Assembly (NCBI GenBank): GCA_017483805.1
Contig: JAFUUL010000096.1
Coordinates: 1 to 64,000, forward strand
Direction: 5' to 3'
From: Prevotella sp.
GTDB taxonomy: Bacteria; Bacteroidota; Bacteroidia; Bacteroidales; Bacteroidaceae
Length of the DNA stretch: 64,000 nt
Each line of letters opens with the position of its first letter. Positions within the stretch are counted from its first letter, which is position 1. Below the pieces are notes generated by a model. That model was not told the DNA's origin. It saw nothing but the letters and a program-made list of their open reading frames with translations, and made no database searches. Position numbers and translations under genes: made by a program. Positions 24,801 to 31,996 of this stretch are shown here, piece by piece.

Positions 24801-27019
24801 TATCCCTCGGCATGGGGGTTCACCAACTTGACGTAGAGTCTGTTGCCGTCGCGCGAGGCTGAGGTGAAGACGCGTCGCTGGATGGGCAGTTTGACATCGT
24901 GGCAGAGCACATCGTCAATGTAGCACTTGACGTGGGCACCATCCACCTCGATGCGCAAGCGGTATGCCTTTCCCGTGACGAGCGAGCCCTTTTGCTCGCC
25001 ATACTGAGCCTTGCTGCCGTTGACGCACTGCTCGATGCAGTGCTTCGTGTTGCCCCAGCCGCCAAGGTTCCACCAGCAGTAGTTGTTGTCGTCGGTGTAG
25101 TTGAAGGCGATGAGGAAGCCCTCGTCTCCAGCGGTCTTGGTGGCTGTCACCTCGATGGTGTAGGCCTCGCCCAGCGCGGTCTGCTGGTTCAGGCAGATCA
25201 GTCCCTGCATGGTGGTGCTGCTCTGGGTGAGCGTGCCCCCCTGTTCGCTGAAGGTGCCGGCCTTGTCAGTCCAGGGTGCTGTGCCGTCGAAGGGTGCGGA
25301 GTAGACCACCGTGCCCCCTTGACTGATGCGGTAGTCGGTGAAGGTGGCTGCAGTGCTCCAGGTGGAGAGACCTGCATAGGTTTTCGTCGCCAGCGTGTTG
25401 TTGCCCTTCTCTGTGTATGCGATGTTGGCTGTGCCGAGTTTCTGCGACATCAGTTTCTGCACGTAGTAGGAGGGTGTGCCGTAACTGTAGGTGGCATCGA
25501 AACGGATCATGTCGGGCCTCCAGCACTGGTCGTTCTCGTTGACGAAGATGGGCGCGTATGACGCCATGGGCACGATGTCGGCATTGCGCTCGATGCCCTG
25601 CATGTAGATGGCCTCGCCCAGAGCGGCGGCCAGGTTGCCTGTGGTGCCGTAGTTCTGGGTCACGGCATACTCGCCCACATACACCTTAGGACTGGTGGCG
25701 CGGTTGTAGGCATCGTACTTCTCGTAGTTGCTGGCAAACCATTCGGGCGAGCGGTAGTAGTGTTCGTCGACGGCATCGACGGGGTAGTTGTTGCGCCAGG
25801 AGGGGGTATCGGTGCCCCATGCCTCGACGTTGCCGATGCAGACAATGTCGGGATAGGCAGCCTTGATGGCTTGGTAGAACTTATAGTAGCGCTCGGCATA
25901 CTGGAAACTCTGGTCGTTGTTGTTCGTGCTTGAGAAGTTGTAGTTCTCGTTGCCTATCTCGATGTACTTCAGGTTGAAGGGGGCGGGGTGCCCGTTGGCT
26001 GCACGCTTGGCTCCCCATGTGGTGGAGGCATCGCCGTTGGCGTACTCGATGGCATCGAGAGCCTCCTGTATGAATTCGCCAAGGTCGTTGATGTCTTGGT
26101 ACCATCCGTGCCCAAGGCCGACGTTGACCACGAAGAGGGCTTCAGAGCCAAGATCTTCGCTGAGTTGGAGCATCTCGTGGTAGCCGAAGGCATCGGAACT
26201 GCGGTAGTTCCAGTTGATGTTCCAGTGGCCCGGGCGCTCTTCGATAGGGCCGATGGTCTTCTTCCACTCGAAGCGGTTGCGCTCTCCGTTGGCAAACTGC
26301 CCCTCGATGTAGCAGCCACCAGGGAAGCGCATGAAGCGCGGCTTCAGGTCGGCCAGCATCTGTGCCAGGTCGGTGCGGCAGCCGTGTCCCTTGAAGGTGT
26401 TGGCGGGCATGAGGCTCACCACATCGAGGTCGAAGGCTGTGGCCGAAGTGGTCTGCAGCAGGAGATGGGCCTTGGCTTCGGTGGCGTTGCCGTCGGGGAT
26501 GACGAGGGTGAACTTTTGCCAGGAGGTGCCGATGCTGATGCTCTGGGAGGCGGAGATGAGCGGCTTGTCGCTCTCGTCGAGGAGCGTGGCTGTGAGGGTG
26601 GTGCTGAAAGAGCGGTCGGCACGTGCGAAGAAGGACAGCGTGTAGGACGGCTGCCGGTCCATGCGCATGCCCCAGTAGCCAGCGTTGACCAGGGCAGCAC
26701 CGCTGCTGGATGGGCTGACGTGCAGGTAGTGCTGCTGGGCACTGTTCATCAGGTGGCCTGAAGCCACTGAGAGCGTGGTGCCGTTTTGGCCTTCCCAAAA
26801 GTCGGGAGCGTCAGCATTGTCTTCGAACGAACGGTTGCGAACCATTTCGCTCCACAGACCACCGTCGGCAGCATGGTTGATCTCCTCGAAGAAGATGCCG
26901 TAGGGCGACGGGCTCAAAGCGACGCCGTAGTCATCGGGCGTAAGGGTGAGTGCCACTTGTGCCCACGCTGACATGGTGTAGAGAAGTGGCATAAGGATTG
27001 TTATGAAGGCTTTTTTCAT
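21851..27019 (-). CDS. Giant modular arabinofuranosidase: GH51-like + binding modules + GH43-like, with sorting tail
   Basis: A 1722-aa secreted enzyme that should strip L-arabinofuranose from arabinan or arabinogalactan side chains. After the signal peptide, the GH51-like part runs from about 25 to 830: SPYGIFFEEINHAADGGLWS, MRFPGGCYIEG, then EIGNENYNFSS near 355 with the acid/base Glu and VYVGEYAV near 447 with the likely nucleophile Glu. Within it, about 580-690 is an inserted jelly-roll-like module (GLICLNQQTALGEAYTIEV). Residues 850-1340 hold probable binding modules and a FIVAR-like helical segment (IRQLQELLDTKTILTQQQRD). From about 1361 to 1660 comes a GH43-like five-blade propeller (GGIRDPHILRGEDG; RVWAPETIYDRETGKYMVYF; DADIIYDETD). 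The end (YDLTGRPA..GIHIVKATDG) resembles a type IX sorting tail. Both catalytic units look intact. Confidence 0.85.
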   Translation of the reverse strand: MKKAFITILMPLLYTMSAWAQVALTLTPDDYGVALSPSPYGIFFEEINHAADGGLWSEMVRNRSFEDNADAPDFWEGQNGTTLSVASGHLMNSAQQHYLHVSPSSSGAALVNAGYWGMRMDRQPSYTLSFFARADRSFSTTLTATLLDESDKPLISASQSISIGTSWQKFTLVIPDGNATEAKAHLLLQTTSATAFDLDVVSLMPANTFKGHGCRTDLAQMLADLKPRFMRFPGGCYIEGQFANGERNRFEWKKTIGPIEERPGHWNINWNYRSSDAFGYHEMLQLSEDLGSEALFVVNVGLGHGWYQDINDLGEFIQEALDAIEYANGDASTTWGAKRAANGHPAPFNLKYIEIGNENYNFSSTNNNDQSFQYAERYYKFYQAIKAAYPDIVCIGNVEAWGTDTPSWRNNYPVDAVDEHYYRSPEWFASNYEKYDAYNRATSPKVYVGEYAVTQNYGTTGNLAAALGEAIYMQGIERNADIVPMASYAPIFVNENDQCWRPDMIRFDATYSYGTPSYYVQKLMSQKLGTANIAYTEKGNNTLATKTYAGLSTWSTAATFTDYRISQGGTVVYSAPFDGTAPWTDKAGTFSEQGGTLTQSSTTMQGLICLNQQTALGEAYTIEVTATKTAGDEGFLIAFNYTDDNNYCWWNLGGWGNTKHCIEQCVNGSKAQYGEQKGSLVTGKAYRLRIEVDGAHVKCYIDDVLCHDVKLPIQRRVFTSASRDGNRLYVKLVNPHAEGYTTTLTTTGYTASNLTLTQMASVSDQDENTTADMHRVVPTETALPAYGTNILLNIPPYSLNIVEMDITPGENTTVGVMPTEGTYYLKDIDSGLFLARGSNWGTRATLSALGIPAELTIAEADVYRIRFRDLADKYLGNLTYPYTDTDSWKTDETQWRFVSTADGGILLESKLTGTYFACAAENEGATFTEDKAKATRFRLISPDEYERYVAGLNPLQESTRLAIGTDVSHLLTNAAMDTSTDGWQSTFHRFDGGGNPVLVQPTSRAQVSEAFELTGELSQTVSGLVAGGIYRFTIPAFFRAASNELCAAADREGLNLGNAYLQCGDQTTRLSTWASDRKSDTYPNSMEEASECFSEGLYLNTVTGRADADGHLSIALGIPQRNPAQWLIWGGARLEQVVEPVDYTDHIINPSFEQSLTSGWTNNGMQRQNNTEQKAGKVGNYYCEKWVSNTNALPDASVTQTVTGLRAGDYLVTAVCHAERQGSTAAVSGAYLMAGNNRTPVTQPDTYSVVATATNGELTIGFGCEGTDANWITVDDFHMQWIGSSAESNKAALQSLIRQLQELLDTKTILTQQQRDEAAQVIARAQAATTDEEVSQAIAAVSATYDELLAYRIPVERNEDYNAYLFAYFPNNSDENLYYALSTDGFNYTPLNNGRRILSSADFTITGGIRDPHILRGEDGVFRMVTTDMVSAKGWSSNRGITMSTSTDLIHWKHSTVHFPTRFPDGWSSVTRVWAPETIYDRETGKYMVYFSLLTSDDGTCRYDKVFYCYANDDFTDLEDYPVHLFDRGSATIDADIIYDETDQLYHMIYKNEGIASISHVSARRLTAPEGSVTGSQWGELGGGIQQTSVAVEGGGIFRLIGQNTYVVMYDCYGSGYYQFCTTTDWRKYTLQAQTTTSGAFTPRHGSVTPLHPAETRALLDAFPTDGFDIDCSTAISTPVVSDRQTAAGTTYDLTGRPASGTQKGIHIVKATDGAVRKVVTK

Positions 27020-27061
27020 AGGTGCGTAGGTGTTTAGGTTGTCGATGTCTGCTATGGATGG

Positions 27062-28549
27062 TTATGGGTTGGGGATGTCGATGTCGGTGCTGCGGAAGGT
27101 GACCACCTTGTCGATGCCCGACTCCAGTTGGGCGTCGATGTCTTTCAGGCGGGCCGTCTTCACATCGTCGAGGACAACGGCGGGGCGCAGGTCAGGGCGC
27201 TCGTAGCGGAAGGTGACATCGTTGACGTAGAGCCCCTCCACGTGGCGGGCATAGAGTCCGTAGGCGGGTGTCCAGCCGGCAAACTTCGGCTCGGGATAGT
27301 TCTTGCCCTGTTCGCGGTAGTCCTTGTTCACCAGGTCCTTGGTGCCGCCACCCTTGAAGTAGAGACGGATGTTGGAGAGCCACACGTTGCGGATGGGCTC
27401 TTCGGGCAGGCCGGTGACGATGATGGAGCAGAGCGAGTCGCAGTCGTCGGCGATGACGTTGCTGATCTGAATGTCGCGTGCCGATGAGGGCTGCGTCACT
27501 TCTTTCGGTCCGCGGTTACGACAGCCGGTGGTGATGTAGATGGGGTAGTGGTGCACGTGGCTCATGGTGATGTTGCTGACTACGATGTTCTCCATCTTGC
27601 CCTGGTCGACCTCCTCGAAGGCCAAGCCGCTGGAGTACATAAAGGTGCAGTTGGTGAGCGAGATGTTGCGATAGCCGCCGTTCGACTCGGTGCCCAGTTT
27701 GAAGCGTCCGCACACCCAGTTGACGGGCTCAGGGATATAGGTGCCGTCGATGAGCGAGCCGCACTTAAAGCCCGTGATGTTGCAGTTCGAGATGGCGATG
27801 TGCTCGCAGGGCACGGCCTTCTTCAGGGCATACGAGGCCTTGAGCACCAGGGCATCGTCGCGAGGGGTGTTGATGCGGCAGTTGGTGATGGTCATATACT
27901 TGCAGCAGTCAATATCAAAACCGTCTCGGTTGGTGTCGATGGTCACGTTGTCGATCGTTGATAGGTCGCAGCCCGTCATGATGATGCCGAAGTGGCCACC
28001 GCGATAGATGGTGATGTCGCGGATGGTCACCTGCCGACAGAGTTTCAGGGCGATGGCCTTATCGCCAGTGCCGATGCTGCCGCCCTTCAGGTTGCCGCCG
28101 CTCTCAGTGTCCTTGTTGGTGAGGCCCTTGCCGTCTATCATACCGTGGCCGGTGATGGAGATGTTCTTTTCGCCGTCGGCCCAGATGAGGCTGTTGTGGA
28201 AATAGGTGTGGCCGCCGTCCTGATATTCAGGGAAGCCGCCGAACGACTCACTCTCGTCGTAGGCCTTCATCGAGGCTGGTGCAGCCAGGATGGTGCAGCC
28301 GGCAGAGAGGTGCAGGTCGATGTTCGACTTCAGGCGGATGGAGCCCGAAAGATAGGTGCCGGCAGGGAGAAACACCTGTCCGCCACCGTCCTTGACGGCC
28401 TGCTCGATGGCAGCGTTGATGGCGGGGGAGTCGAGGGTCTGGCCGTCGCCCTTGGCACCGAAGTCGCGGACGTTGTAGGTGGTGGGGGTTGCGATGATAT
28501 CGCAACATACGGAACAGAGGAGAAGGAGGAGGGCTGCTTTTGCTTTCAT
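27062..28549 (-). CDS. Glycoside hydrolase family 28 (polygalacturonase / rhamnogalacturonan hydrolase type)
   Basis: GH28 enzymes hydrolyse galacturonic-acid linkages in pectin on a right-handed parallel beta-helix. A signal peptide is followed by the usual opening (YNVRDFGAKGDGQTLDSPAI, GGGQVFLPAGTYLSGSIRLK). The catalytic Asp motifs are NRDGFDID near residue 206 and RDDALVLK near 232, and repeated ITNCRINT / ISNCNITGF / SLTNCTFMYS turns mark the helix rungs. At 495 aa it has the normal length for the bacterial exo-type or rhamnogalacturonan-acting members; the exact specificity is not readable. It lies between PL11 (upstream on this strand) and the GH51+GH43 gene (42 bp downstream), forming a three-gene operon for pectin side-chain and backbone breakdown. 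Confidence 0.9.
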   Translation of the reverse strand: MKAKAALLLLLCSVCCDIIATPTTYNVRDFGAKGDGQTLDSPAINAAIEQAVKDGGGQVFLPAGTYLSGSIRLKSNIDLHLSAGCTILAAPASMKAYDESESFGGFPEYQDGGHTYFHNSLIWADGEKNISITGHGMIDGKGLTNKDTESGGNLKGGSIGTGDKAIALKLCRQVTIRDITIYRGGHFGIIMTGCDLSTIDNVTIDTNRDGFDIDCCKYMTITNCRINTPRDDALVLKASYALKKAVPCEHIAISNCNITGFKCGSLIDGTYIPEPVNWVCGRFKLGTESNGGYRNISLTNCTFMYSSGLAFEEVDQGKMENIVVSNITMSHVHHYPIYITTGCRNRGPKEVTQPSSARDIQISNVIADDCDSLCSIIVTGLPEEPIRNVWLSNIRLYFKGGGTKDLVNKDYREQGKNYPEPKFAGWTPAYGLYARHVEGLYVNDVTFRYERPDLRPAVVLDDVKTARLKDIDAQLESGIDKVVTFRSTDIDIPNP

Positions 28550-28550
28550 G

Positions 28551-28601
28551 CTCTTTTTTACCTTTTTACTTTTTTACCTTTTTACCTTTTTACCTTTTTA
28601 C
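28551..28601. repeat. Octamer/heptamer tandem repeat (CTTTTTAC type)
   Basis: Six copies of (C)TTTTTAC with unit length 7-9 fill the junction between the PL11 stop and the GH28 start. The complementary array (AAAAAGGTAAAAAAGTAAAA) is found before dnaG at 56546-56580. Confidence 0.8.
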
Positions 28602-28603
28602 AT

Positions 28604-30580
28604 TTACTTCAGGTAGTCCTCGCGATCAGGGCCAATGTAGTAGCCGGGCTCGGGGGGCTGGTTGTAGCCGATGTTCTCGGTGGCGATGGAGAGACGATAG
28701 GGGATGTCTTGCATCAGGCAGTTGATGCGGTGGTCGGTGGGGATGGTCGTGGTGTAGAGACGCAGTTCGGTGGACTCGCGGTCGCGGATGAGCACCTCTT
28801 CTCGCCAGTCGCCCAGGATGTCGCCCGAAAGGCAGGGGTTCGACTTCGTGCCGTTGTTGAATGTGCCGTCGAACTTCTGCACGTCGATGACCTGACGGTC
28901 CTGCCAGTCAAACTTCGTCACCGTCTCGTGGTCGAGCAGTTCGCGCAGCAAGTCGCCGTCCCACCAGATGCCGAAGTTGACGGAGAGCCAGCGGCCGTTC
29001 ATCACCAGTTGGTTGTTGTGCTGTGGGTCGTCGGCATCCTTGGCTGCATTGACCACCTCGCCCTTCATGTTGCGAACACCGTGACTGTCGGTAGACCACA
29101 TCTCCATGCCCGGATTCGTGGGGTCGATGTCGGCAGCCATCGCACGGCCTACGTCGCTCTTGCTCTTGATTTGGAAAATGACCTTGCCCGTGGCAGCATC
29201 GCGCAGGTCGCTGCCGTCGCGCTTGTTCTCGTGGCAGTCCCAGATGTAGAGGCGGTTGTCCTTGGGGTCGGCAACGAGATGGATGGCATCGCCGTGGCCG
29301 AAGCCCGTATTGTAGAGACCCTTGCCGTCGTTGTCGACAGCCATCGATCCATAGGTAATCTCGTCGTAGCCGTCGCCGTCGACATCGGCGATGCGCAGGT
29401 TGTGGTTGCCCTGTCCTGCATACGAGCGCCACTGCCTGTCGTTGGTGTCGAAGGTCCAGCGGTTCTTCAGTTCGTGGCCGTCCCAGTCCCAGGCGGCAAT
29501 GACGGAACGGGTGTAGTAGCCGCGACAGAAGACGCCCGATGCATTGCTCCCGCCGAAGTAGCCGACGCCGGCCAGATAGCGCTCAGAACGGTTGCCACGG
29601 TCGTCGCCCCAGGCTTTCACCTCGCCGCGCTCAGGGATGTAGGGCTTGGTGTCCATCACGGCACCAGTCAGTCCGTTGAACACCGATATATATTCTGGCC
29701 CGTCGAGAATGCGGCCGGCCTTGTTGCGATAGTCGGCGGCGCTGTCGCCAATCACCGTGCCCTGACCATCGACGGTGCCGTCGGCCGTCTTGACCATCAG
29801 TTCGGCACGGCCGTCGCCATCGAAGTCGTAGGCAATGAACTGCACATAGTGGGCACCGCTGCGAATGTTGCGGCCCAGGTTGATGCGCCACAGTTGTTCG
29901 CCATTCAGTCGGTAGCAATCCAGCAGGGTGGGGCCACTGTAGCCGTCGTGGGCATTGTCGTGGGCATTGGAGGGGTCCCACTTCAGGATAATCTCATACT
30001 GTCCGTCGCCGTCCACATCGGCCACCGTGGCATCGTTGGCCGAATAGGTGTACTGCCCGTTGTCGCGCCAGCCGAAGCCACGACCTCTGCCGCCATTGTT
30101 GCGACCATTGTTGCCGTCGCGAGGCGGACGCTGGGCGTTCTGTGGGCGTTGGGCATTCTGGGGCCTCTGGCTGTTCTGGGCCATGGTAGGCACCTGGCCG
30201 CCTTCGGGCTTGTTCAGGGGTATGGGCAGATAGCCCACGGGGGCATCGCTGCACAGGGTGAACTGCCCTGCGGCCAAGCCGCCTTTCACTTCGTAGGTGG
30301 CATCCTCGCTGAGCGGCTGCTCGTCGATGAACCAGGAGCCGCCATTGGTCAGCGGCTGCGGGTTCAGTTTGACGCCGTTGCGATAGACGTCGAAAGGCTC
30401 GCCCTTGCGGTCGTCCCTCAGGATGCGCCACGACACGAAGACCTTGCCGTCGGCCTGACGAACGGCCACGACACCACGGTCCAATTTCTCTGTGTTCAGT
30501 TTCGAATAGTCATACTTGGCCTGTGCTGATGCCCCCAGGCACAGCATGGCGAACAGGATGCTTAGTAGAGTCTGTTTCAT
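28604..30580 (-). CDS. Rhamnogalacturonan lyase, PL11 family
   Basis: This lyase cuts the rhamnogalacturonan-I backbone by beta-elimination. A signal peptide (MKQTLLSILFAMLCLGASAQA) leads into the N-terminal sandwich (LDRGVVAVRQADGKVFVSWRI) and then the eight-bladed propeller with its calcium-binding repeats: VADVDGDGQYEIILKWDPSN, AYDFDGDGRAELMVKTADG, IADVDGDGYDEITYGSMAV, GDILGDWREEVLIRD. The length of 658 aa is slightly above the normal ~600 because of a low-complexity insert at about residues 130-170 (repeats of QNAQRP followed by NNGRNNGGRGRG). It is the first gene of the minus-strand pectin operon. A -7 box TATCTTTG lies 23 bp upstream of the start. Family assignment is firm. Confidence 0.92.
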   Translation of the reverse strand: MKQTLLSILFAMLCLGASAQAKYDYSKLNTEKLDRGVVAVRQADGKVFVSWRILRDDRKGEPFDVYRNGVKLNPQPLTNGGSWFIDEQPLSEDATYEVKGGLAAGQFTLCSDAPVGYLPIPLNKPEGGQVPTMAQNSQRPQNAQRPQNAQRPPRDGNNGRNNGGRGRGFGWRDNGQYTYSANDATVADVDGDGQYEIILKWDPSNAHDNAHDGYSGPTLLDCYRLNGEQLWRINLGRNIRSGAHYVQFIAYDFDGDGRAELMVKTADGTVDGQGTVIGDSAADYRNKAGRILDGPEYISVFNGLTGAVMDTKPYIPERGEVKAWGDDRGNRSERYLAGVGYFGGSNASGVFCRGYYTRSVIAAWDWDGHELKNRWTFDTNDRQWRSYAGQGNHNLRIADVDGDGYDEITYGSMAVDNDGKGLYNTGFGHGDAIHLVADPKDNRLYIWDCHENKRDGSDLRDAATGKVIFQIKSKSDVGRAMAADIDPTNPGMEMWSTDSHGVRNMKGEVVNAAKDADDPQHNNQLVMNGRWLSVNFGIWWDGDLLRELLDHETVTKFDWQDRQVIDVQKFDGTFNNGTKSNPCLSGDILGDWREEVLIRDRESTELRLYTTTIPTDHRINCLMQDIPYRLSIATENIGYNQPPEPGYYIGPDREDYLK

Positions 30581-30602
30581 TTGTTAGGTGGTTTGTTGGG
30601 TG

Positions 30603-30610
30603 CAAAGATA
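30603..30610 (-). promoter_or_regulatory. -7 box for the PL11-GH28-GH51/43 operon
   Basis: CAAAGATA on the plus strand, i.e. TATCTTTG on the minus strand, 23 bp before the PL11 start. No clean -33 TTTG is seen at the expected distance. Confidence 0.5.
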
Positions 30611-30684
30611 ATCAATTTTCTTTAATTTGACACCATTCGCGGCATAAAGTTTAACGAATGCTTGCATATTTCGCGCAGATTTAT

Positions 30685-30692
30685 TACTTTTG
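30685..30692 (+). promoter_or_regulatory. -7 box for the hflX operon
   Basis: TACTTTTG matches TAnnTTTG and lies 28 bp before the hflX start. A weak TTTC at the -33 position precedes it. Confidence 0.5.
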
Positions 30693-30720
30693 CTGCCGAT
30701 TATCGATAATTAGTTACTGA

Positions 30721-31974
30721 ATGAAGGAATTTGTCATCTCAGAGGCGAAGGCCGAGACGGCCGTGCTGGTGGGACTGATTACTGGTCAGCAAGACGAAGC
30801 AAAGACCAACGAATACTTAGACGAACTGGAGTTTCTGGCCACGACGGCCGGTGCCCATACCGTGAAGCGGTTCACCCAGAAGGTGAGCGGCCCCAGCAGT
30901 GTGACGTATGTGGGCAGTGGCAAACTGGAGGAGATCCGTCATTACATCAAGATGTGCGAGGATATGGACGAGCCCGTCGGCATGGTCATCTTTGACGACG
31001 AACTGACGGCCAAGCAGATCCGTAACATAGAGAAGGAACTGCAGGTGAAGATTCTCGACCGCACCTCGCTCATCCTCGATATTTTTGCCATGCGGGCCCA
31101 GACGGCTGAGGCCAAGGCTCAGGTGGAACTGGCGCAGCACCGCTATATGCTGCCCCGTCTGCAACGGTTGTGGACTCACCTGGAGCGTCAGGGCGGCGGA
31201 TCCGGCGGTGGCGGCGGCAAGGGCACCGTGGGCCTGCGCGGTCCTGGTGAGACCCAGTTGGAGATGGACCGCCGTATCATCCTCCACCGTATCACCCTGT
31301 TGAAGCAGCGGTTGGCCGAAATCGACAAGCAGAAGACGACGCAGCGGAAGAACCGCGGCCGACTGATCCGCGTGGCCCTGGTGGGCTATACCAACGTGGG
31401 CAAGTCGACGCTGATGAACCTGCTCTCGAAGAGCGAGGTCTTCGCCGAGAACAAACTCTTCGCCACGCTCGACACCACGGTGCGCAAGGTGACGATAGAG
31501 AACCTGCCCTTCCTGCTGGCCGATACCGTGGGCTTCATCCGCAAACTGCCCAGCGACCTGGTGGAGTCGTTCAAGAGCACCCTCGACGAGGTGCGCGAGG
31601 CCGACCTGCTGGTGCATGTGGTGGACATCTCGCATCCTGACTTCGAGGAGCAGATCCGCGTGGTGGAGCAGACGCTCAGTGAACTGGGCTGTGCCGAGAC
31701 CCCGTCGATGGTGGTCTTCAACAAGATTGATGCCTACACCTGGACGCCGCAGGACGAAGACGACCTGACGGAGCCGACGAAGGAAAACATATCGCTGGAC
31801 GACCTGAAGCGCACGTGGATGGCGAAGATGCAGGGCGACTGCCTTTTCATCTCGGCCAAGCAGAAAGAGAACATTGAGGAACTGCGAACCGTGCTATATA
31901 GTAAGGTACGCGAGTTGCACGTACAGAAGTATCCCTACAACGACTTCCTGTATTCGATTGAAGAGGAATATTGA
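30721..31974 (+). CDS. hflX: GTPase HflX
   Basis: HflX is a ribosome-associated GTPase that splits stalled or stressed 70S ribosomes. The N-terminal HflX domain (residues about 25-180; FLATTAGAHTVKRFTQK, YVGSGKLEEI, VIFDDELTAKQIRNIEKEL) is followed by the glycine-rich linker GGGSGGGGGKGTVGLRGPGE and coiled-coil QLEMDRRIILHRITLLKQRL. The G domain carries G1 GYTNVGKST near 221-229, G3 DTVGFIRKLP and G4 NKID. The length of 417 aa is usual. It has its own -7 box upstream and is followed after 22 bp by the DUF4954 gene and then the M16 peptidase gene, so the three probably form one transcript. The call is firm. Confidence 0.97.
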   Translation: MKEFVISEAKAETAVLVGLITGQQDEAKTNEYLDELEFLATTAGAHTVKRFTQKVSGPSSVTYVGSGKLEEIRHYIKMCEDMDEPVGMVIFDDELTAKQIRNIEKELQVKILDRTSLILDIFAMRAQTAEAKAQVELAQHRYMLPRLQRLWTHLERQGGGSGGGGGKGTVGLRGPGETQLEMDRRIILHRITLLKQRLAEIDKQKTTQRKNRGRLIRVALVGYTNVGKSTLMNLLSKSEVFAENKLFATLDTTVRKVTIENLPFLLADTVGFIRKLPSDLVESFKSTLDEVREADLLVHVVDISHPDFEEQIRVVEQTLSELGCAETPSMVVFNKIDAYTWTPQDEDDLTEPTKENISLDDLKRTWMAKMQGDCLFISAKQKENIEELRTVLYSKVRELHVQKYPYNDFLYSIEEEY

Positions 31975-31996
31975 ACCAAACACAAAATAGAAGATT

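Noticed and set aside
27992..30529. 845-codon open frame on the + strand opposite PL11 and GH28
   Set aside because: It lies antisense to two well-supported genes and has a Val/Ala/Asp-rich composition typical of antisense frames in GC-rich coding DNA.
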